Assembly (NCBI RefSeq): GCF_016100975.1
Contig: NZ_JACFRN010000001.1
Location: 372,001-436,000 of the forward strand
Direction of reading: 5' to 3'
DNA length: 64,000 nucleotides
Source of the DNA: Lactobacillus sp. W8174
GTDB taxonomy: Bacteria > Bacillota > Bacilli > Lactobacillales > Lactobacillaceae
Translations under genes and position numbers: made by a program
Shown here: positions 1-9,067 of the stretch, one piece after another
Position numbering within the stretch: position 1 is the stretch's first letter
Layout: each line of letters begins with the position of its first letter
Notes under the pieces: model-generated
What the model was told of the DNA's origin: nothing
The model's database searches: none
Seen by the model: only the letters and a program-made list of their open reading frames with translations

Positions 1-1764
1 GAAGTAAAGGCCAGCAGCCATTACCTTGATTTAGATGGGTTTTACCAAAGTCTGTATCAGGGGACTCCCAATAAACTAACTTTGGTGTTGCAAATGCGCA
101 TTCTGGTTTGGTTAACTGAAACTCGAACGGGTGATCTAGATGAATTGCAGCTAACTAATTATCGTGCTCCTTTATTTGCCCAAATTGCTCACCCGGGAGA
201 TGCTCGTGTTGGCAGCATCTTTGCTGATGTTGATTTCTGGAATTTGGCCAGACAAAGGCAAGAGCAAGCTGACATTTTAGTCACGAATCATGCCTATTTA
301 GCCAATCATTATAATGATACAATTTGGGGTCAAAATCCCTACCTCGTTATTGACGAAGCCCATCGCTTTGTTGACAATGTGATTACTTCAAGGAATGACT
401 CATTTCAATTTGAATCATTGTGGGGCCTTCTTACTCACCTGCGTAATTTGCTTTATTATGCTGATGACAGTGTATTTAACCAGTATGGTAATGATGTACA
501 GTTTAATTTTCTCTTAGAAAAATTAGATCCGGCAATACTTGATCTGATCAAAGTGATTAATCATTTGCAACGTTTGCTCTGTTCGAAAAAGAAGAAAGCT
601 GTCAGTCAAAATACTCTAGCTAATGGCAATTTACTTCTCAGTTTTAGAGGTAAAGACCTATTTCCCAAGAATAGTCAATTTTTAACTAAACTGGCGGAAT
701 TACAACGAAAATTAGAAGGCATTAGGCAAAATACCAATCAAATTCTATTTAAGCTTTACAATGAAACTGACAATTCGAATATCGATAGGGATGCTATTTT
801 AAGTGAAATTTCGGATCAAATAGATCAACTTGATGACTATATTACTAAAAGCTATCAATTATCGGATCTGCTTCATAAAAAAGCTTATGTGGATTCGGAA
901 GGGTTTATCATTACTTTAACTAATCCGCAAGATCCTTTAAGTGCCAACTTAAGCTGGTTAATGCTTGATGCAACGCCCGAACTTCATAAGATATATGATC
1001 GCTTCGACCATATTTCATTTGTCAGTGCTACCTTAACTAGTGGAAAAGGTTTTGATTTTATCACTAAGCTTCTCGGGTTAACTAATTTAGCGCCACAAAA
1101 GTATATCGGAACAAGCACATTTAAGGTGGCAAAGCATCTTGAAGTATTGTCTGTGACTGATTTTCCCGATATCACCGACCCAAAATATGATAAAAGTCTA
1201 ACCCAGATTTTGGAGAAAGATCTGGCAAATAAAAATCATGTTTTAGTTCTTATGACAAACCTAGAACAAATAAAAAAAGTTTTTAGTGCCATTATAAATT
1301 CACCTAGTTTACGTGATTTTGAAATTTTAGCTCAGGGCGTTTCCGGTTCAAATAATCGGATTATTAAGAGATTTGCAATTGCTAAACAAGCACTTATTTT
1401 AGGAGCAGATAGTTTTTGGGAAGGAATTGATTTTCATGAATGTGGTGTTGATTTGGTAATAGCAACTAAGTTGCCTTTCGAATCACCTGATTTGCCAGAA
1501 GTTAAGTTGCGCCAAAGACAACTTGTTGACAGGGGTATAGATGTTTTCCATGCCGATACAATGCCGCGAGCAATTATTCGCTTTAAGCAGGGAATGGGCA
1601 GGCTAATTCGTGGAGAACAGGATAAAGGTCAATTTTTAATACTGGATTCAAGAATCTGGTCAAAAGATTATGGTCCGGTTTTTCTGGCAGCCGTTCCAGT
1701 TAAAGTCAAAAAAACATCTTTAAGTAATTTACAGGAAAAGCTAACAAACTATGATACAAGATGA
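1..1764 (+). CDS. dinG: DinG-family ATP-dependent helicase, C-terminal part (5' end outside window)
   Basis: The frame is open from base 1, so the gene starts upstream and only the helicase portion is visible. The DEAH box reads VIDEAHRF, followed by SATLTSG and the C-terminal helicase motifs GADSFWEGIDF and QGMGRLIRGEQDKG, which are typical of the XPD/DinG superfamily 2 helicases. In Firmicutes such proteins usually carry an N-terminal DnaQ-like exonuclease domain; that part would lie before the window. The family unwinds DNA with 5'-3' polarity and is linked to repair of damaged or R-loop-containing DNA. It overlaps the next gene (ypmB) by 14 bases and heads the same strand block as asnS-dnaD-nth, the Bacillus order without aspB. 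Confidence 0.92.
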   Translation, partial: EVKASSHYLDLDGFYQSLYQGTPNKLTLVLQMRILVWLTETRTGDLDELQLTNYRAPLFAQIAHPGDARVGSIFADVDFWNLARQRQEQADILVTNHAYLANHYNDTIWGQNPYLVIDEAHRFVDNVITSRNDSFQFESLWGLLTHLRNLLYYADDSVFNQYGNDVQFNFLLEKLDPAILDLIKVINHLQRLLCSKKKKAVSQNTLANGNLLLSFRGKDLFPKNSQFLTKLAELQRKLEGIRQNTNQILFKLYNETDNSNIDRDAILSEISDQIDQLDDYITKSYQLSDLLHKKAYVDSEGFIITLTNPQDPLSANLSWLMLDATPELHKIYDRFDHISFVSATLTSGKGFDFITKLLGLTNLAPQKYIGTSTFKVAKHLEVLSVTDFPDITDPKYDKSLTQILEKDLANKNHVLVLMTNLEQIKKVFSAIINSPSLRDFEILAQGVSGSNNRIIKRFAIAKQALILGADSFWEGIDFHECGVDLVIATKLPFESPDLPEVKLRQRQLVDRGIDVFHADTMPRAIIRFKQGMGRLIRGEQDKGQFLILDSRIWSKDYGPVFLAAVPVKVKKTSLSNLQEKLTNYDTR

Positions 1765-2233
1765 TACAAAGCAAACTTTTAAATTTTTAGCATGGGTATT
1801 CATAATTCTGATTTTTTTATACTTTGCTTTCATTGTTATTTTTTACAAGGCAGGTAATCCGGAACGTTCAGAAACTCGTGAACTCAACAGAATAGCCGTC
1901 GAAAAGACTCCTATCAAATATACAGAAAAAAACTATCATTTAAATCGCGGAGTTAATAGTTATGCACTTAAAGGTCTAACTAAAAACCATAAGACTTACT
2001 ACTTTATCTATTTACCTGGATCTAAAAAAGCATATCTTTATTCAGCAAGCAAAGGCGTAAATGAAGGGCTTATTCGAAATAAATATAGTGCAAAAGAGCC
2101 TAACGAAAAAATTACGGAAGTGAATCTGGGTTGGTATAGGAATAAACCCGTGTGGGAAGTAAGCTCTAAAAATATAGCTGGTGAATATCATTATCAACTT
2201 TATAATTTTAAAGATGGAAAATTAGTAGGTTAA
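1751..2233 (+). CDS. ypmB: YpmB-like membrane-anchored PepSY-type protein
   Basis: 160 residues. One membrane segment (about residues 11-32, FKFLAWVFIILIFLYFAFIV) is followed by an extracellular part with a PepSY/DUF5590-like pattern. Function is unknown in the family. Identification rests on the membrane-plus-small-domain architecture and on position between dinG and asnS, where B. subtilis has ypmB. The start ATG lies 14 bases inside the end of dinG with an upstream CAGGAAAAG as ribosome site, suggesting translational coupling. No catalytic motif is seen. Confidence 0.75.
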   Translation: MIQDDTKQTFKFLAWVFIILIFLYFAFIVIFYKAGNPERSETRELNRIAVEKTPIKYTEKNYHLNRGVNSYALKGLTKNHKTYYFIYLPGSKKAYLYSASKGVNEGLIRNKYSAKEPNEKITEVNLGWYRNKPVWEVSSKNIAGEYHYQLYNFKDGKLVG

Positions 2234-2300
2234 GTCGCTAAATTGATCAAACTTTGGTATCATTAATTTGATTATGATAAGGAAAGTGGAATAAAAGTTT

Positions 2301-3599
2301 ATGACAGAATTAATTTCAATAGAAGATTGCCGCAAGCATGTTGACCAAGAAGTAAAAATGCACGTTTGGTTGACTGACAAACGTTCAAGCGGCAAAATAG
2401 TATTTTTACAATTACGTGATGGTACAGCCTTTTTTCAAGGCGTAGTTCGTAAAAATGCGGTTTCTGATGAAGTGTTTGAAATAGCAAAATCTCTGCATCA
2501 AGAGGCCAGTTTTTATATTCAGGGAACTGTACACCAAGACGAGCGTTCTCATTTTGGTTATGAAATTCAAATTTCCGATTTAAAGCTGATAACTAACAAT
2601 GAAGGCTATCCCATCGGCAACAAGGAACACGGGATCGAATTTTTGCTTGATCACAGACACTTATGGCTTAGAAGCAAACGTCCTTTTGCAATTATGCGCA
2701 TTAGAAATACTATTTTCAAAGCTACGGTTGACTTTTTTGAAAATGAAGGCTTTGTAAAATTTGATGCTCCTATTTTTATGCATTCAGCTCCTGAAGGAAC
2801 TACCGAGTTATTTCATACGGAGTACTTTGGTGGGGATGCTTACCTATCACAGTCTGGGCAACTATACGGTGAAGTTGGAGCAGAAGCATTCGGTAAGATT
2901 TTTACGTTCGGTCCCACTTTCAGAGCTGAAGAATCCAAAACTCGTCGTCATTTAACTGAATTTTGGATGATGGAGCCAGAAATGGCATGGATGCATCAAG
3001 ATGAATCTCTTGATTTGCAAGAACGTTTTTTGTCATACGTGACCGGACAAGTTCTCAAGCATTGTCAATATGAATTAGGAATTTTAGGTCGTGATCCCCA
3101 AAAATTAGAGCCTGCGGCTCAAGGTAATTACACTCGCTTGTCTTATGATGATGCAGTAAAAATTTTGCAAGACGATGGTCGTGACTTCAAATGGGGCGAT
3201 GATTTTGGTGCTCCTGACGAGGCTTTTATTTCTGAAAAATTTGATCGTCCATTTTTCATTGTTAATTACCCGACAAGTATTAAACCATTTTACATGAAGA
3301 AAAATCCCGATAATCCTAAGGAATACTTGTGTGCAGATGTTTTGGCACCAGAAGGTTATGGCGAAATCATGGGTGGTTCTGAACGTGAAAGTGATTATGA
3401 AACTTTGCTTAAACAAATACATGAGGCTGGTTTAAATGAGAATGATTACAGCTGGTATCTAGATTTGCGCAAATACGGCAGTGTACCTCATTCTGGTTTT
3501 GGGATGGGATTTGAACGTGTTATTGCTTGGATTTGCAAATTGGATCATGTCCGCGAAGCTATTCCATTCCCGAGAATGATTAATCGTTTGGAACCTTAA
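2301..3599 (+). CDS. asnS: Asparaginyl-tRNA synthetase
   Basis: 432 residues, normal length for bacterial AsnRS. An N-terminal OB-fold anticodon-binding domain (about 17-100) precedes the class II core. Motif 2 begins at [11 protein letters not shown] (residues 207-217) and motif 3 is [13 protein letters not shown] near residue 400. The enzyme charges tRNA-Asn directly in the cytoplasm. AspRS is the nearest relative, but the gene order ypmB-asnS-dnaD-nth and the AsnRS-type motif 2 favour asnS. A purine-rich AAGGAAAGTGGA precedes the ATG. No T-box elements are visible in the 67-base leader, and a strong terminator follows the gene. Confidence 0.95.
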   Translation: MTELISIEDCRKHVDQEVKMHVWLTDKRSSGKIVFLQLRDGTAFFQGVVRKNAVSDEVFEIAKSLHQEASFYIQGTVHQDERSHFGYEIQISDLKLITNNEGYPIGNKEHGIEFLLDHRHLWLRSKRPFAIMRIRNTIFKATVDFFENEGFVKFDAPIFMHSAPEGTTELFHTEYFGGDAYLSQSGQLYGEVGAEAFGKIFTFGPTFRAEESKTRRHLTEFWMMEPEMAWMHQDESLDLQERFLSYVTGQVLKHCQYELGILGRDPQKLEPAAQGNYTRLSYDDAVKILQDDGRDFKWGDDFGAPDEAFISEKFDRPFFIVNYPTSIKPFYMKKNPDNPKEYLCADVLAPEGYGEIMGGSERESDYETLLKQIHEAGLNENDYSWYLDLRKYGSVPHSGFGMGFERVIAWICKLDHVREAIPFPRMINRLEP

Positions 3600-3621
3600 A
3601 TTAAAGTGAATAGTATAGTTG

Positions 3622-3660
3622 AAAGTTGAACTAAAGATTGATTTAGTTCAACTTTTTTAA
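3622..3660 (+). terminator. Rho-independent terminator after asnS
   Basis: A perfect 14-bp stem (AAAGTTGAACTAAA paired with TTTAGTTCAACTTT, loop GATTGA) runs into a T tract. It separates asnS from dnaD, whose ribosome site GGGAGAAG follows at once; dnaD-nth may therefore depend on read-through. Confidence 0.85.
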
Positions 3661-3674
3661 AGGGAGAAGTTAAT

Positions 3675-4316
3675 ATGCGCTATAATGATTACCGCTTTTT
3701 AGGTTTCACTACCTTATCAAATGGTTTACTAGCTTATTATCCGCAGCTTAATATTGATGATGCAGAAATGATGGTCATTATTCAATTGGAAATGTTTGCT
3801 CAGAAAAACATTTTTTTCCCCACCAATGAACAGATTGCAGGAAATACTAACTTTTCTGTTACAGAAATCACTGCTTTAATCCAAAAATTGATTGAAAAAG
3901 ATTTAATTGTGATTGATCAGGTTACTGACAAGAATGGCATGATTGGAAACAAATATAATCTGAATCCATTATATGATAAGCTGGATCAATTGCTGGAAAA
4001 TAAAACTTTGGCAGCTAATAAAAAAATACCTGTTAAAAAATCAGAAACGGTTATTGATAACAGTCCATTAAATCAATTAGTGCGGCAATTTGAAATTGAA
4101 TTTGGTCGCTATTTAAGTCCAATAGAACGAGAAGAAATTGCCGCTTGGCTCAATGTCGATCACTACGATCCGGCCATTATTAAGCTGGCCCTACGCGAAG
4201 CAGTCTTATCTCAAGCATATAGTCTGAAGTATGTTGATCGTATTTTGCTCAATTGGCAAAGACATAATCTAAAAACAAGCAGTGAAGTCCAAAAGTTTTT
4301 GAGGAGGAACCGCTAA
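3675..4316 (+). CDS. dnaD: DnaD replication-initiation / restart protein
   Basis: 213 residues. The N-terminal winged-helix region (about 1-100) includes NEQIAGNTNFSVTEITALIQ. The C-terminal DnaB_2 domain (about 125-200) carries the helical segment ending in the YVDRILLNW signature, the YxxxIxxxW motif of this fold. DnaD binds DNA and, with DnaA/DnaB, loads the helicase at oriC and at PriA restart sites. It is followed without a gap by nth, whose ribosome site GAGGAGG lies inside the last dnaD codons. Confidence 0.92.
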   Translation: MRYNDYRFLGFTTLSNGLLAYYPQLNIDDAEMMVIIQLEMFAQKNIFFPTNEQIAGNTNFSVTEITALIQKLIEKDLIVIDQVTDKNGMIGNKYNLNPLYDKLDQLLENKTLAANKKIPVKKSETVIDNSPLNQLVRQFEIEFGRYLSPIEREEIAAWLNVDHYDPAIIKLALREAVLSQAYSLKYVDRILLNWQRHNLKTSSEVQKFLRRNR

Positions 4317-4946
4317 ATGAAAGCAGAAAAAATACTTAGTAAAAATGAAGCTAGAAAGGTGCTAGAGTGCATCAACCGTATGTATCCTGATGCCAAAAGT
4401 GAATTGGTTTGGGACAATAAATTTCATTTATTATGTGCAGTGTTAATGAGTGCTCAAACCACAGACAAGATGGTAAATCGAGTGATGCCAAAATTTATGG
4501 AAGATTATCCAGAACCCAAGAATTTAGCCTCGGCAACAATTTCAGAGATAGAAAATCATATTTCCCAAATTGGACTTTATCATTCTAAAGCTAAGCACTT
4601 AAAAGAGACAGCAGAAATTTTGGTTTCAAAATATGATAGTCAAATTCCACCAGATAAAAAGGAGTTAATCTCTTTGCCTGGAGTTGGCGAGAAGACTGCT
4701 AATGTTGTTTTAGCAGAGGGATTTGGGATACCAGCGATAGCAGTTGATACACACGTGTCACGAATTTCAAAACGATTCCATATTGTGCCACAAAATGCCA
4801 AACCTCTTGAAGTAGAAAAAAGGTTAGAAGAAATTTTACCGAAAAACGAATGGATTCATACTCATCACGCAATGATTCTATTTGGTCGCTATTCCATGAC
4901 AGCACGTGATAAAAATGATCCATACAGTTATTTAAAAGAAAAATAG
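4317..4946 (+). CDS. nth: Endonuclease III (DNA glycosylase/AP lyase) lacking the Fe-S cluster loop
   Basis: 209 residues. The helix-hairpin-helix is LPGVGEKTANVVLAEG; the catalytic Lys lies in that motif (GEKTA) and the catalytic Asp in AVDTHVSRIS. The enzyme removes oxidised pyrimidines in base excision repair. The usual C-terminal C-x6-C-x2-C-x5-C cluster loop is absent: after GRYSMTARDKND the protein ends in PYSYLKEK with no cysteine. The frame is otherwise intact and the rest is well conserved, so this looks like lineage loss of the [4Fe-4S] cluster, not a frameshift. Translationally coupled to dnaD. Confidence 0.9.
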   Translation: MKAEKILSKNEARKVLECINRMYPDAKSELVWDNKFHLLCAVLMSAQTTDKMVNRVMPKFMEDYPEPKNLASATISEIENHISQIGLYHSKAKHLKETAEILVSKYDSQIPPDKKELISLPGVGEKTANVVLAEGFGIPAIAVDTHVSRISKRFHIVPQNAKPLEVEKRLEEILPKNEWIHTHHAMILFGRYSMTARDKNDPYSYLKEK

Positions 4947-5004
4947 GGTTTAAAAAAGGTTAGTATAATTTCTTTATCAAAATAATATTAAAGGAATCTA
5001 TACT

Positions 5005-5127
5005 ATGAGTAGTTGGCAAACGACTAACTTTAAAAGATTTTCGTAGGTTCTGCTTTATTCTTATGACTTCGTCCCTATGATGGAACCGGTGTTCCTAATA
5101 CTATGTGTGTTAAATTTATTTACTTAA
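5005..5127 (+). pseudogene. Possible broken small membrane-protein ORF
   Basis: A TATAAT box (4964-4969) and an AAAGGA ribosome site precede an ATG that opens a frame beginning MSSWQTTNFKRFS, then TAG at 5044. The same frame continues as VLLYSYDFVPMMEPVFLILC and ends at TAA 5125. The continuation looks like a hydrophobic membrane segment, so this may be a decayed start of a membrane protein truncated by the IS remnant that follows. Low confidence; the likeness could be chance. Confidence 0.3.
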
Positions 5128-5138
5128 CTGTTTTAGCA

Positions 5139-5288
5139 ATGTTTTATGGCTTTGAAAAGCAGTTTAAAAATCTCACTGAACTGGAAGATGCGATTAGAGA
5201 CTACATTGAGTATTACAACCAGAAAAGAATCAAGATCAAACTAAAAGGACTAACTCCGCTTGAATATCGGCAGTTAGTCCTCAGTTAA
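5139..5288 (+). pseudogene. IS3-family (IS150 group) transposase OrfB, C-terminal remnant
   Basis: About 49 codons match the C-terminal end of IS3-family OrfB: MFYGFEKQFKNL, then DYIEYYNQKRI and LKGLTPLEYR. The catalytic DDE core is missing, so the element is dead. The frame upstream of residue MFYG no longer resembles a transposase, placing the truncation junction near 5136. It lies between nth and the convergent pbp1A. Confidence 0.8.
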
Positions 5289-5322
5289 TAGCTAATATAA
5301 AGTGTCCTAATTTTGGGGTTCA
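5139..5322 (+). mobile_element. Right-end fragment of an IS3-family insertion sequence
   Basis: The OrfB remnant is followed after 13 bases by GTGTCCTAATTTTGGGGTT then CA (5302-5322). Its complement begins TGAACCCCAAAATTAGGAC, which has the form of an IS3-family terminal inverted repeat. No left end is present within the preceding 190 bases, so only the right end survives. Confidence 0.65.
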
Positions 5323-5348
5323 CATCAATCTTTCGACGTTTTTCTTAA

Positions 5349-7718
5349 CTAATGGTCATTATTTTCATTGTTGGTATTTGTATTATTGCTTTCACCTCCA
5401 GGTTTGTTAGGCTTTTGCTCATGATCAGAACTGGTACCCGAATCGGAATTATTAGAGTCATTATTTTGACTTGAATTTGGTGAATCATTTTCACTTGTAT
5501 GATTTTGCTTCTTATCTTTTGAACTTTTGGCTTTTCTTTGATTCTTATCAGGTTGCCTGGTTGAACCATTTTGATTATGTTGAACTGAATATCTTCCTTG
5601 AGTATTTGTTGAAGAAGAATCATTAGTATTAGTTTTCTCATCATCTTCATCATAATCGCTGCTATCATCAACTATACCAATAGGAGAATGACCACGAACA
5701 AACAACTGCCATTCACCTGTAGACGACACTTCAGGCGGATTTGAGTTTCTAGCAATTTTTGCTCGGATCACAGAGTCAGGCTTTTGCCAATCGACATTTT
5801 CTTTGTTTCTCATTAGATAAGTCATCATGTTCTTGTAAAAAAGCTGTGCCGATTGCTGACCGATACCGGAAATGGTTCCGTCTTTCAGATTATCATAGCC
5901 TGTCCAAACACCAATTGAATAACTAGGCGTATAACCTACAAACCAGGAATCTTTAGGAGTTGCAGCGTACGCTGGGTAGCGTGCTAAATCCTGTTCGGAA
6001 TACTTGACAGATCCAGTTTTTCCAGCATGATGCAAACCTCTAATTTGAGCGTTAGTACCAGACCCACGTTTAATTACTCCTTTCAGCATGTCCGTAATCA
6101 TGTAAGCTGTAGACTTACTCATCACTCGAATGCCTTCAGAATCATAATTTCTGGTAAGTCCATCAGGAGTTTCAATTTTAGAAACAAATTGCGGTTTATG
6201 ATAGATTCCCATCGTAGCAAAGGCACTAAAAGCACCGGCCATCTGCAAGCTTGACGCATTTGCACCAATTGCCACTGACAAGCCTGAGTCCTTAGGAACA
6301 TTGATATCCATTTTCCCAGCAAATTTTGCTGCTCGTTTAACACCAACTTCTCTCAAAGTTTTGACTGCAGGAACATTACGTGACTGTTCCAAGGCGTGTC
6401 TCATTGTCATCATGCCATCATATTTATTATCCCAGTCATAGAGTTGCACATTCGTTCCTGGATATACATACTTGCTGTCATCTAGCATTTTTGCTGTTGA
6501 CCAATTTAGATATTCAATTGCCGGACCATAATCTAAGACCGGTTTTATTGAAGAACCAGTAGATCTAGTGGTTTGTACTGCTCGGTCTAAGCCCAATTGA
6601 ACTGAAGAGGGTAAGTGCCTGCCACCAAGTATAGCTACTACGTGGCCGTTACTTGGATCGACTACGGAAGCCCCAATCTGCATCTTGTCATTTGTGAAAG
6701 GAACTTGACCATTATTAGCCAGTTGATAAAGTTTCTTTTGAGCCTTTTGATCCATATTAATGGTAATCTTTAAGTTATCGCGGAAGGGGTCAAATCCCTT
6801 AGCTCTAACTTCGGCAATTGCTTCTTTAATGTAAGGATCATTAATTTTGCGTAAATTAGATTGTTTACGTTGATTATGAGGTTTTAACCCCTTTTTTATG
6901 CTTTCTTTCCTAGCTTCATCATATTGTTCTTGAGAAATTTTTTTATTGTTTAACATTGCTTTGAGAACAATATTACGCCGATATTTTGCATATTCTGGGT
7001 AGGTGTAGGGATTATAAACGGTTGGTCTGTTAGGCATTCCTGCAAGCATAGCTGTTTGGGCCAGGTCCAAATCTCCAATCTTTTTACCATAATAAAAGTT
7101 AGCAGCAGTGCCAATTCCAGTATTACCGTAATTCATGTAAACCTTATTAATATAAAACTCCAGAATTTCATCATGACTGTATTCTCTTTGAACTCGCATA
7201 GCCAGCCATGCTTCTTGTGCTTTTCTGCGTAATGTTCTTTGAGAGGCAGAAGTTGAAAATTTTGTCAACTTAACTAATTGTTGGGTAATGGTAGAGCCAC
7301 CAGCAGAAATACTCTTGCTTTTAGCATTGGTTAACATTGAGCCTGCAATTCGAATAGGGTCAATTCCCAGCTTATCTCTATAAAAGCGCTTGTCTTCAAC
7401 TGATACAATAGCATCTTTTAGTAGTTGCAAATCTTTACTGTCTTTAACATACAACCTTTTTTCAGTTCCAAGGGACATGATAAATTTACCATTGGTATTA
7501 TATAACCCTGAAGAGCCACCACTTTCAAGATCAGCTCGACTAATGTTAGGAGCATCTTTAGCATAAAAGGCAAACAAACCTACGCCAGCTACCAAAATTA
7601 AAAAAACACCTAAAAATGTCCACTTAAGTATTCGACGCCACAATGGCTTGGGCAGACTTTGCCTGTAGTCCTTACGTGATTCACGTCCATTATTTGAGTT
7701 TGAATTTTTATTTGTCAT
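5349..7718 (-). CDS. pbp1A: Class A penicillin-binding protein 1A (peptidoglycan glycosyltransferase / transpeptidase)
   Basis: 789 residues. A short cytoplasmic tail is followed by one membrane anchor (about 30-52). The GT51 glycosyltransferase domain (about 75-250) includes catalytic Glu108 in VEDKRFY and GGSTITQQLVK. The transpeptidase domain has the SxxK motif SSIK at 389-392, SRN at 446-448 and KTG at 567-569. Residues after about 685 form a long Asp/Ser/Asn/Lys-rich tail, presumably disordered and in the cell wall space. It polymerises and cross-links peptidoglycan at the outer face of the membrane. The start lies inside the end of recU (11-base overlap), the conserved recU-ponA operon. 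Confidence 0.95.
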   Translation of the reverse strand: MTNKNSNSNNGRESRKDYRQSLPKPLWRRILKWTFLGVFLILVAGVGLFAFYAKDAPNISRADLESGGSSGLYNTNGKFIMSLGTEKRLYVKDSKDLQLLKDAIVSVEDKRFYRDKLGIDPIRIAGSMLTNAKSKSISAGGSTITQQLVKLTKFSTSASQRTLRRKAQEAWLAMRVQREYSHDEILEFYINKVYMNYGNTGIGTAANFYYGKKIGDLDLAQTAMLAGMPNRPTVYNPYTYPEYAKYRRNIVLKAMLNNKKISQEQYDEARKESIKKGLKPHNQRKQSNLRKINDPYIKEAIAEVRAKGFDPFRDNLKITINMDQKAQKKLYQLANNGQVPFTNDKMQIGASVVDPSNGHVVAILGGRHLPSSVQLGLDRAVQTTRSTGSSIKPVLDYGPAIEYLNWSTAKMLDDSKYVYPGTNVQLYDWDNKYDGMMTMRHALEQSRNVPAVKTLREVGVKRAAKFAGKMDINVPKDSGLSVAIGANASSLQMAGAFSAFATMGIYHKPQFVSKIETPDGLTRNYDSEGIRVMSKSTAYMITDMLKGVIKRGSGTNAQIRGLHHAGKTGSVKYSEQDLARYPAYAATPKDSWFVGYTPSYSIGVWTGYDNLKDGTISGIGQQSAQLFYKNMMTYLMRNKENVDWQKPDSVIRAKIARNSNPPEVSSTGEWQLFVRGHSPIGIVDDSSDYDEDDEKTNTNDSSSTNTQGRYSVQHNQNGSTRQPDKNQRKAKSSKDKKQNHTSENDSPNSSQNNDSNNSDSGTSSDHEQKPNKPGGESNNTNTNNENNDH

Positions 7719-8340
7719 CGTGTATTTTCCTATCCGAGATGAAAGAATCTACAGCTTTCAGGTATGGCAGAGTGGGTTGAAAGCCGTTCTTAATCTCTAC
7801 TGACCAATCCTCGACTTCTTTTAATGTTAACGAACTTTTATCTTTGGTCCACCAAGCTTTAATGATTGCGCTTGCTGGTGTTACAAAATAGCGGTTTAAA
7901 CTTGTAAATCCTATTATTGTAAAGCATATTCCTTTTTGCTTCAAGCATTCTGCTAAGTGAATTATCTGATGCTCGTGAAAATTTTTTAAAGGAAAACTAG
8001 TTTTATTTTTGGTCTCTTTTGCTTCGAAGTCGAGATAGTATCCTTTATAAACACCATTATAATCCGTAGTTGATTCCTGGCGGAAATATGCTTCTTTTAT
8101 TACTGCACGTGACCTTTTAGGGTAGTCTACCTTAACTATTTGAATTGGCGTTGGCTTTTTATGCACCACTGCAATTTCTTTGGTACGATAATATTTATTA
8201 GATTCATTAATCATCTGCTCAAGATTCATTCCCCGGTCAGAAAAATTAATATTTTTGTGTCTTCTTTTTTGGTGCTTTGCTTGATGACTATAATTTAATT
8301 TACGAAAAGCGGCAGAACTGCCGGTTGGATATTTGACCAT
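7708..8340 (-). CDS. recU: Holliday junction resolvase RecU
   Basis: 210 residues from ATG 8340. The frame is open 25 codons further upstream, but this start gives the usual RecU N-terminus (MVKYPTGSS) and has AGGAGTG seven bases before it, while the upstream extension would be a spurious hydrophobic stretch. The PD-(D/E)xK nuclease core is visible as DYNGVYKGYYLDFEAKET, with the active-site Asp, Glu and Lys. RecU cuts four-way junctions in recombination and chromosome segregation and modulates RecA. A -10 box TATAAT (complement of 8360-8365) lies 20-25 bases upstream, in the divergent promoter region shared with ypsA. Confidence 0.93.
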   Translation of the reverse strand: MVKYPTGSSAAFRKLNYSHQAKHQKRRHKNINFSDRGMNLEQMINESNKYYRTKEIAVVHKKPTPIQIVKVDYPKRSRAVIKEAYFRQESTTDYNGVYKGYYLDFEAKETKNKTSFPLKNFHEHQIIHLAECLKQKGICFTIIGFTSLNRYFVTPASAIIKAWWTKDKSSLTLKEVEDWSVEIKNGFQPTLPYLKAVDSFISDRKIHDDK

Positions 8341-8359
8341 AAATATCACTCCTGCTAGC

Positions 8360-8365
8360 ATTATA
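8360..8365 (-). promoter_or_regulatory. -10 box of the recU-pbp1A promoter
   Basis: On the - strand this reads TATAAT, followed in seven bases by the AGGAGTG ribosome site of recU. The -35 region is not a good match (TTCAAA at 17 bases). The transcript would have a very short leader. Confidence 0.55.
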
Positions 8366-8409
8366 GCAATAAAGAAAAAGTTTTTGAACAAGGAGCTATC
8401 TGTTTCATT

Positions 8410-8976
8410 ATGCAAAGATTGTGGGTAACTGGATATCGCAACTACGAACTTAATACGTTTGGAGACAAAGATCCTAAGATAAAAATTATTAAGTTGGTTT
8501 TAAAGAAACATATGGTTAACCTATTGGAAAATAATCAACTCGACTGGGTAATAACTGGAGCTAACCTTGGGATTGAGCAGTGGGCAAGCGAAGTGGCAAT
8601 TGATTTACGACAAAAATATCCATTACGAGTATCCATTATTGTTCCCTATGAGGAGTTCGCTAGTAGATGGAACGAAAAAAATCAGGAAAAGTACCTTACT
8701 TTAAAACAACAAGTAGATTTTTTTGCCTCCACTTCTAAAGAAAAGTATCAAAATCCTGTTCAATTGCGCAACTATCAAAATTTTATGCTTATGCATACCG
8801 ATAGGGCCCTAATGATTTATGATCCGGAAAATCCGGGAAAACCAAAGTTTGATTATAATTTAATCAAAAAATACCAAGAGACAACAGCATATCCTCTGGA
8901 GTTAATTGATTTTTATGATCTGCAAGATGAAGCAGAAGAATTTCAAGAAAATCAAGATGACGAATTTCGAGAATAA
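8410..8976 (+). CDS. ypsA: YpsA family protein (DUF1273, SLOG/Rossmann fold)
   Basis: 188 residues. It begins RLWVTGYRNYEL, the conserved N-terminus of the YpsA family, and has the ITGANLGIEQWA glycine-rich nucleotide-binding loop of SLOG folds. The B. subtilis homologue affects cell division and FtsZ placement; its ligand is unproven. The C-terminal 20 residues are acidic (EEFQENQDDEF). It is divergent from recU and upstream of gpsB, as in Bacillus. The nearest ribosome site, AAGGAG, is unusually far (14 bases) from the ATG. Confidence 0.9.
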   Translation: MQRLWVTGYRNYELNTFGDKDPKIKIIKLVLKKHMVNLLENNQLDWVITGANLGIEQWASEVAIDLRQKYPLRVSIIVPYEEFASRWNEKNQEKYLTLKQQVDFFASTSKEKYQNPVQLRNYQNFMLMHTDRALMIYDPENPGKPKFDYNLIKKYQETTAYPLELIDFYDLQDEAEEFQENQDDEFRE

Positions 8977-9026
8977 GATAACTTTGATTTAAAATTAACA
9001 TTTTAGTTTTAAGCCAGTCCAGTTTT

Positions 9027-9035
9027 TGCTAGAAT
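9027..9035 (+). promoter_or_regulatory. Extended -10 promoter element before gpsB
   Basis: TGCTAGAAT forms an extended -10 (TGn plus TAGAAT) ending 13 bases before the AAAGGAG ribosome site of gpsB. The -35 region is AT-rich and poor. Confidence 0.5.
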
Positions 9036-9067
9036 AAAAGTGATAAAAAAAGGAGTTGTATATTATC

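Noticed and set aside
2234-2300. T-box leader before asnS
   Set aside because: The leader is only 67 bases and lacks the conserved T-box sequence and specifier structure.
7708-8415. RecU with an N-terminal membrane segment
   Set aside because: The 25 extra codons contain the promoter and the ribosome site of the true start at 8340, and no RecU has a membrane anchor.
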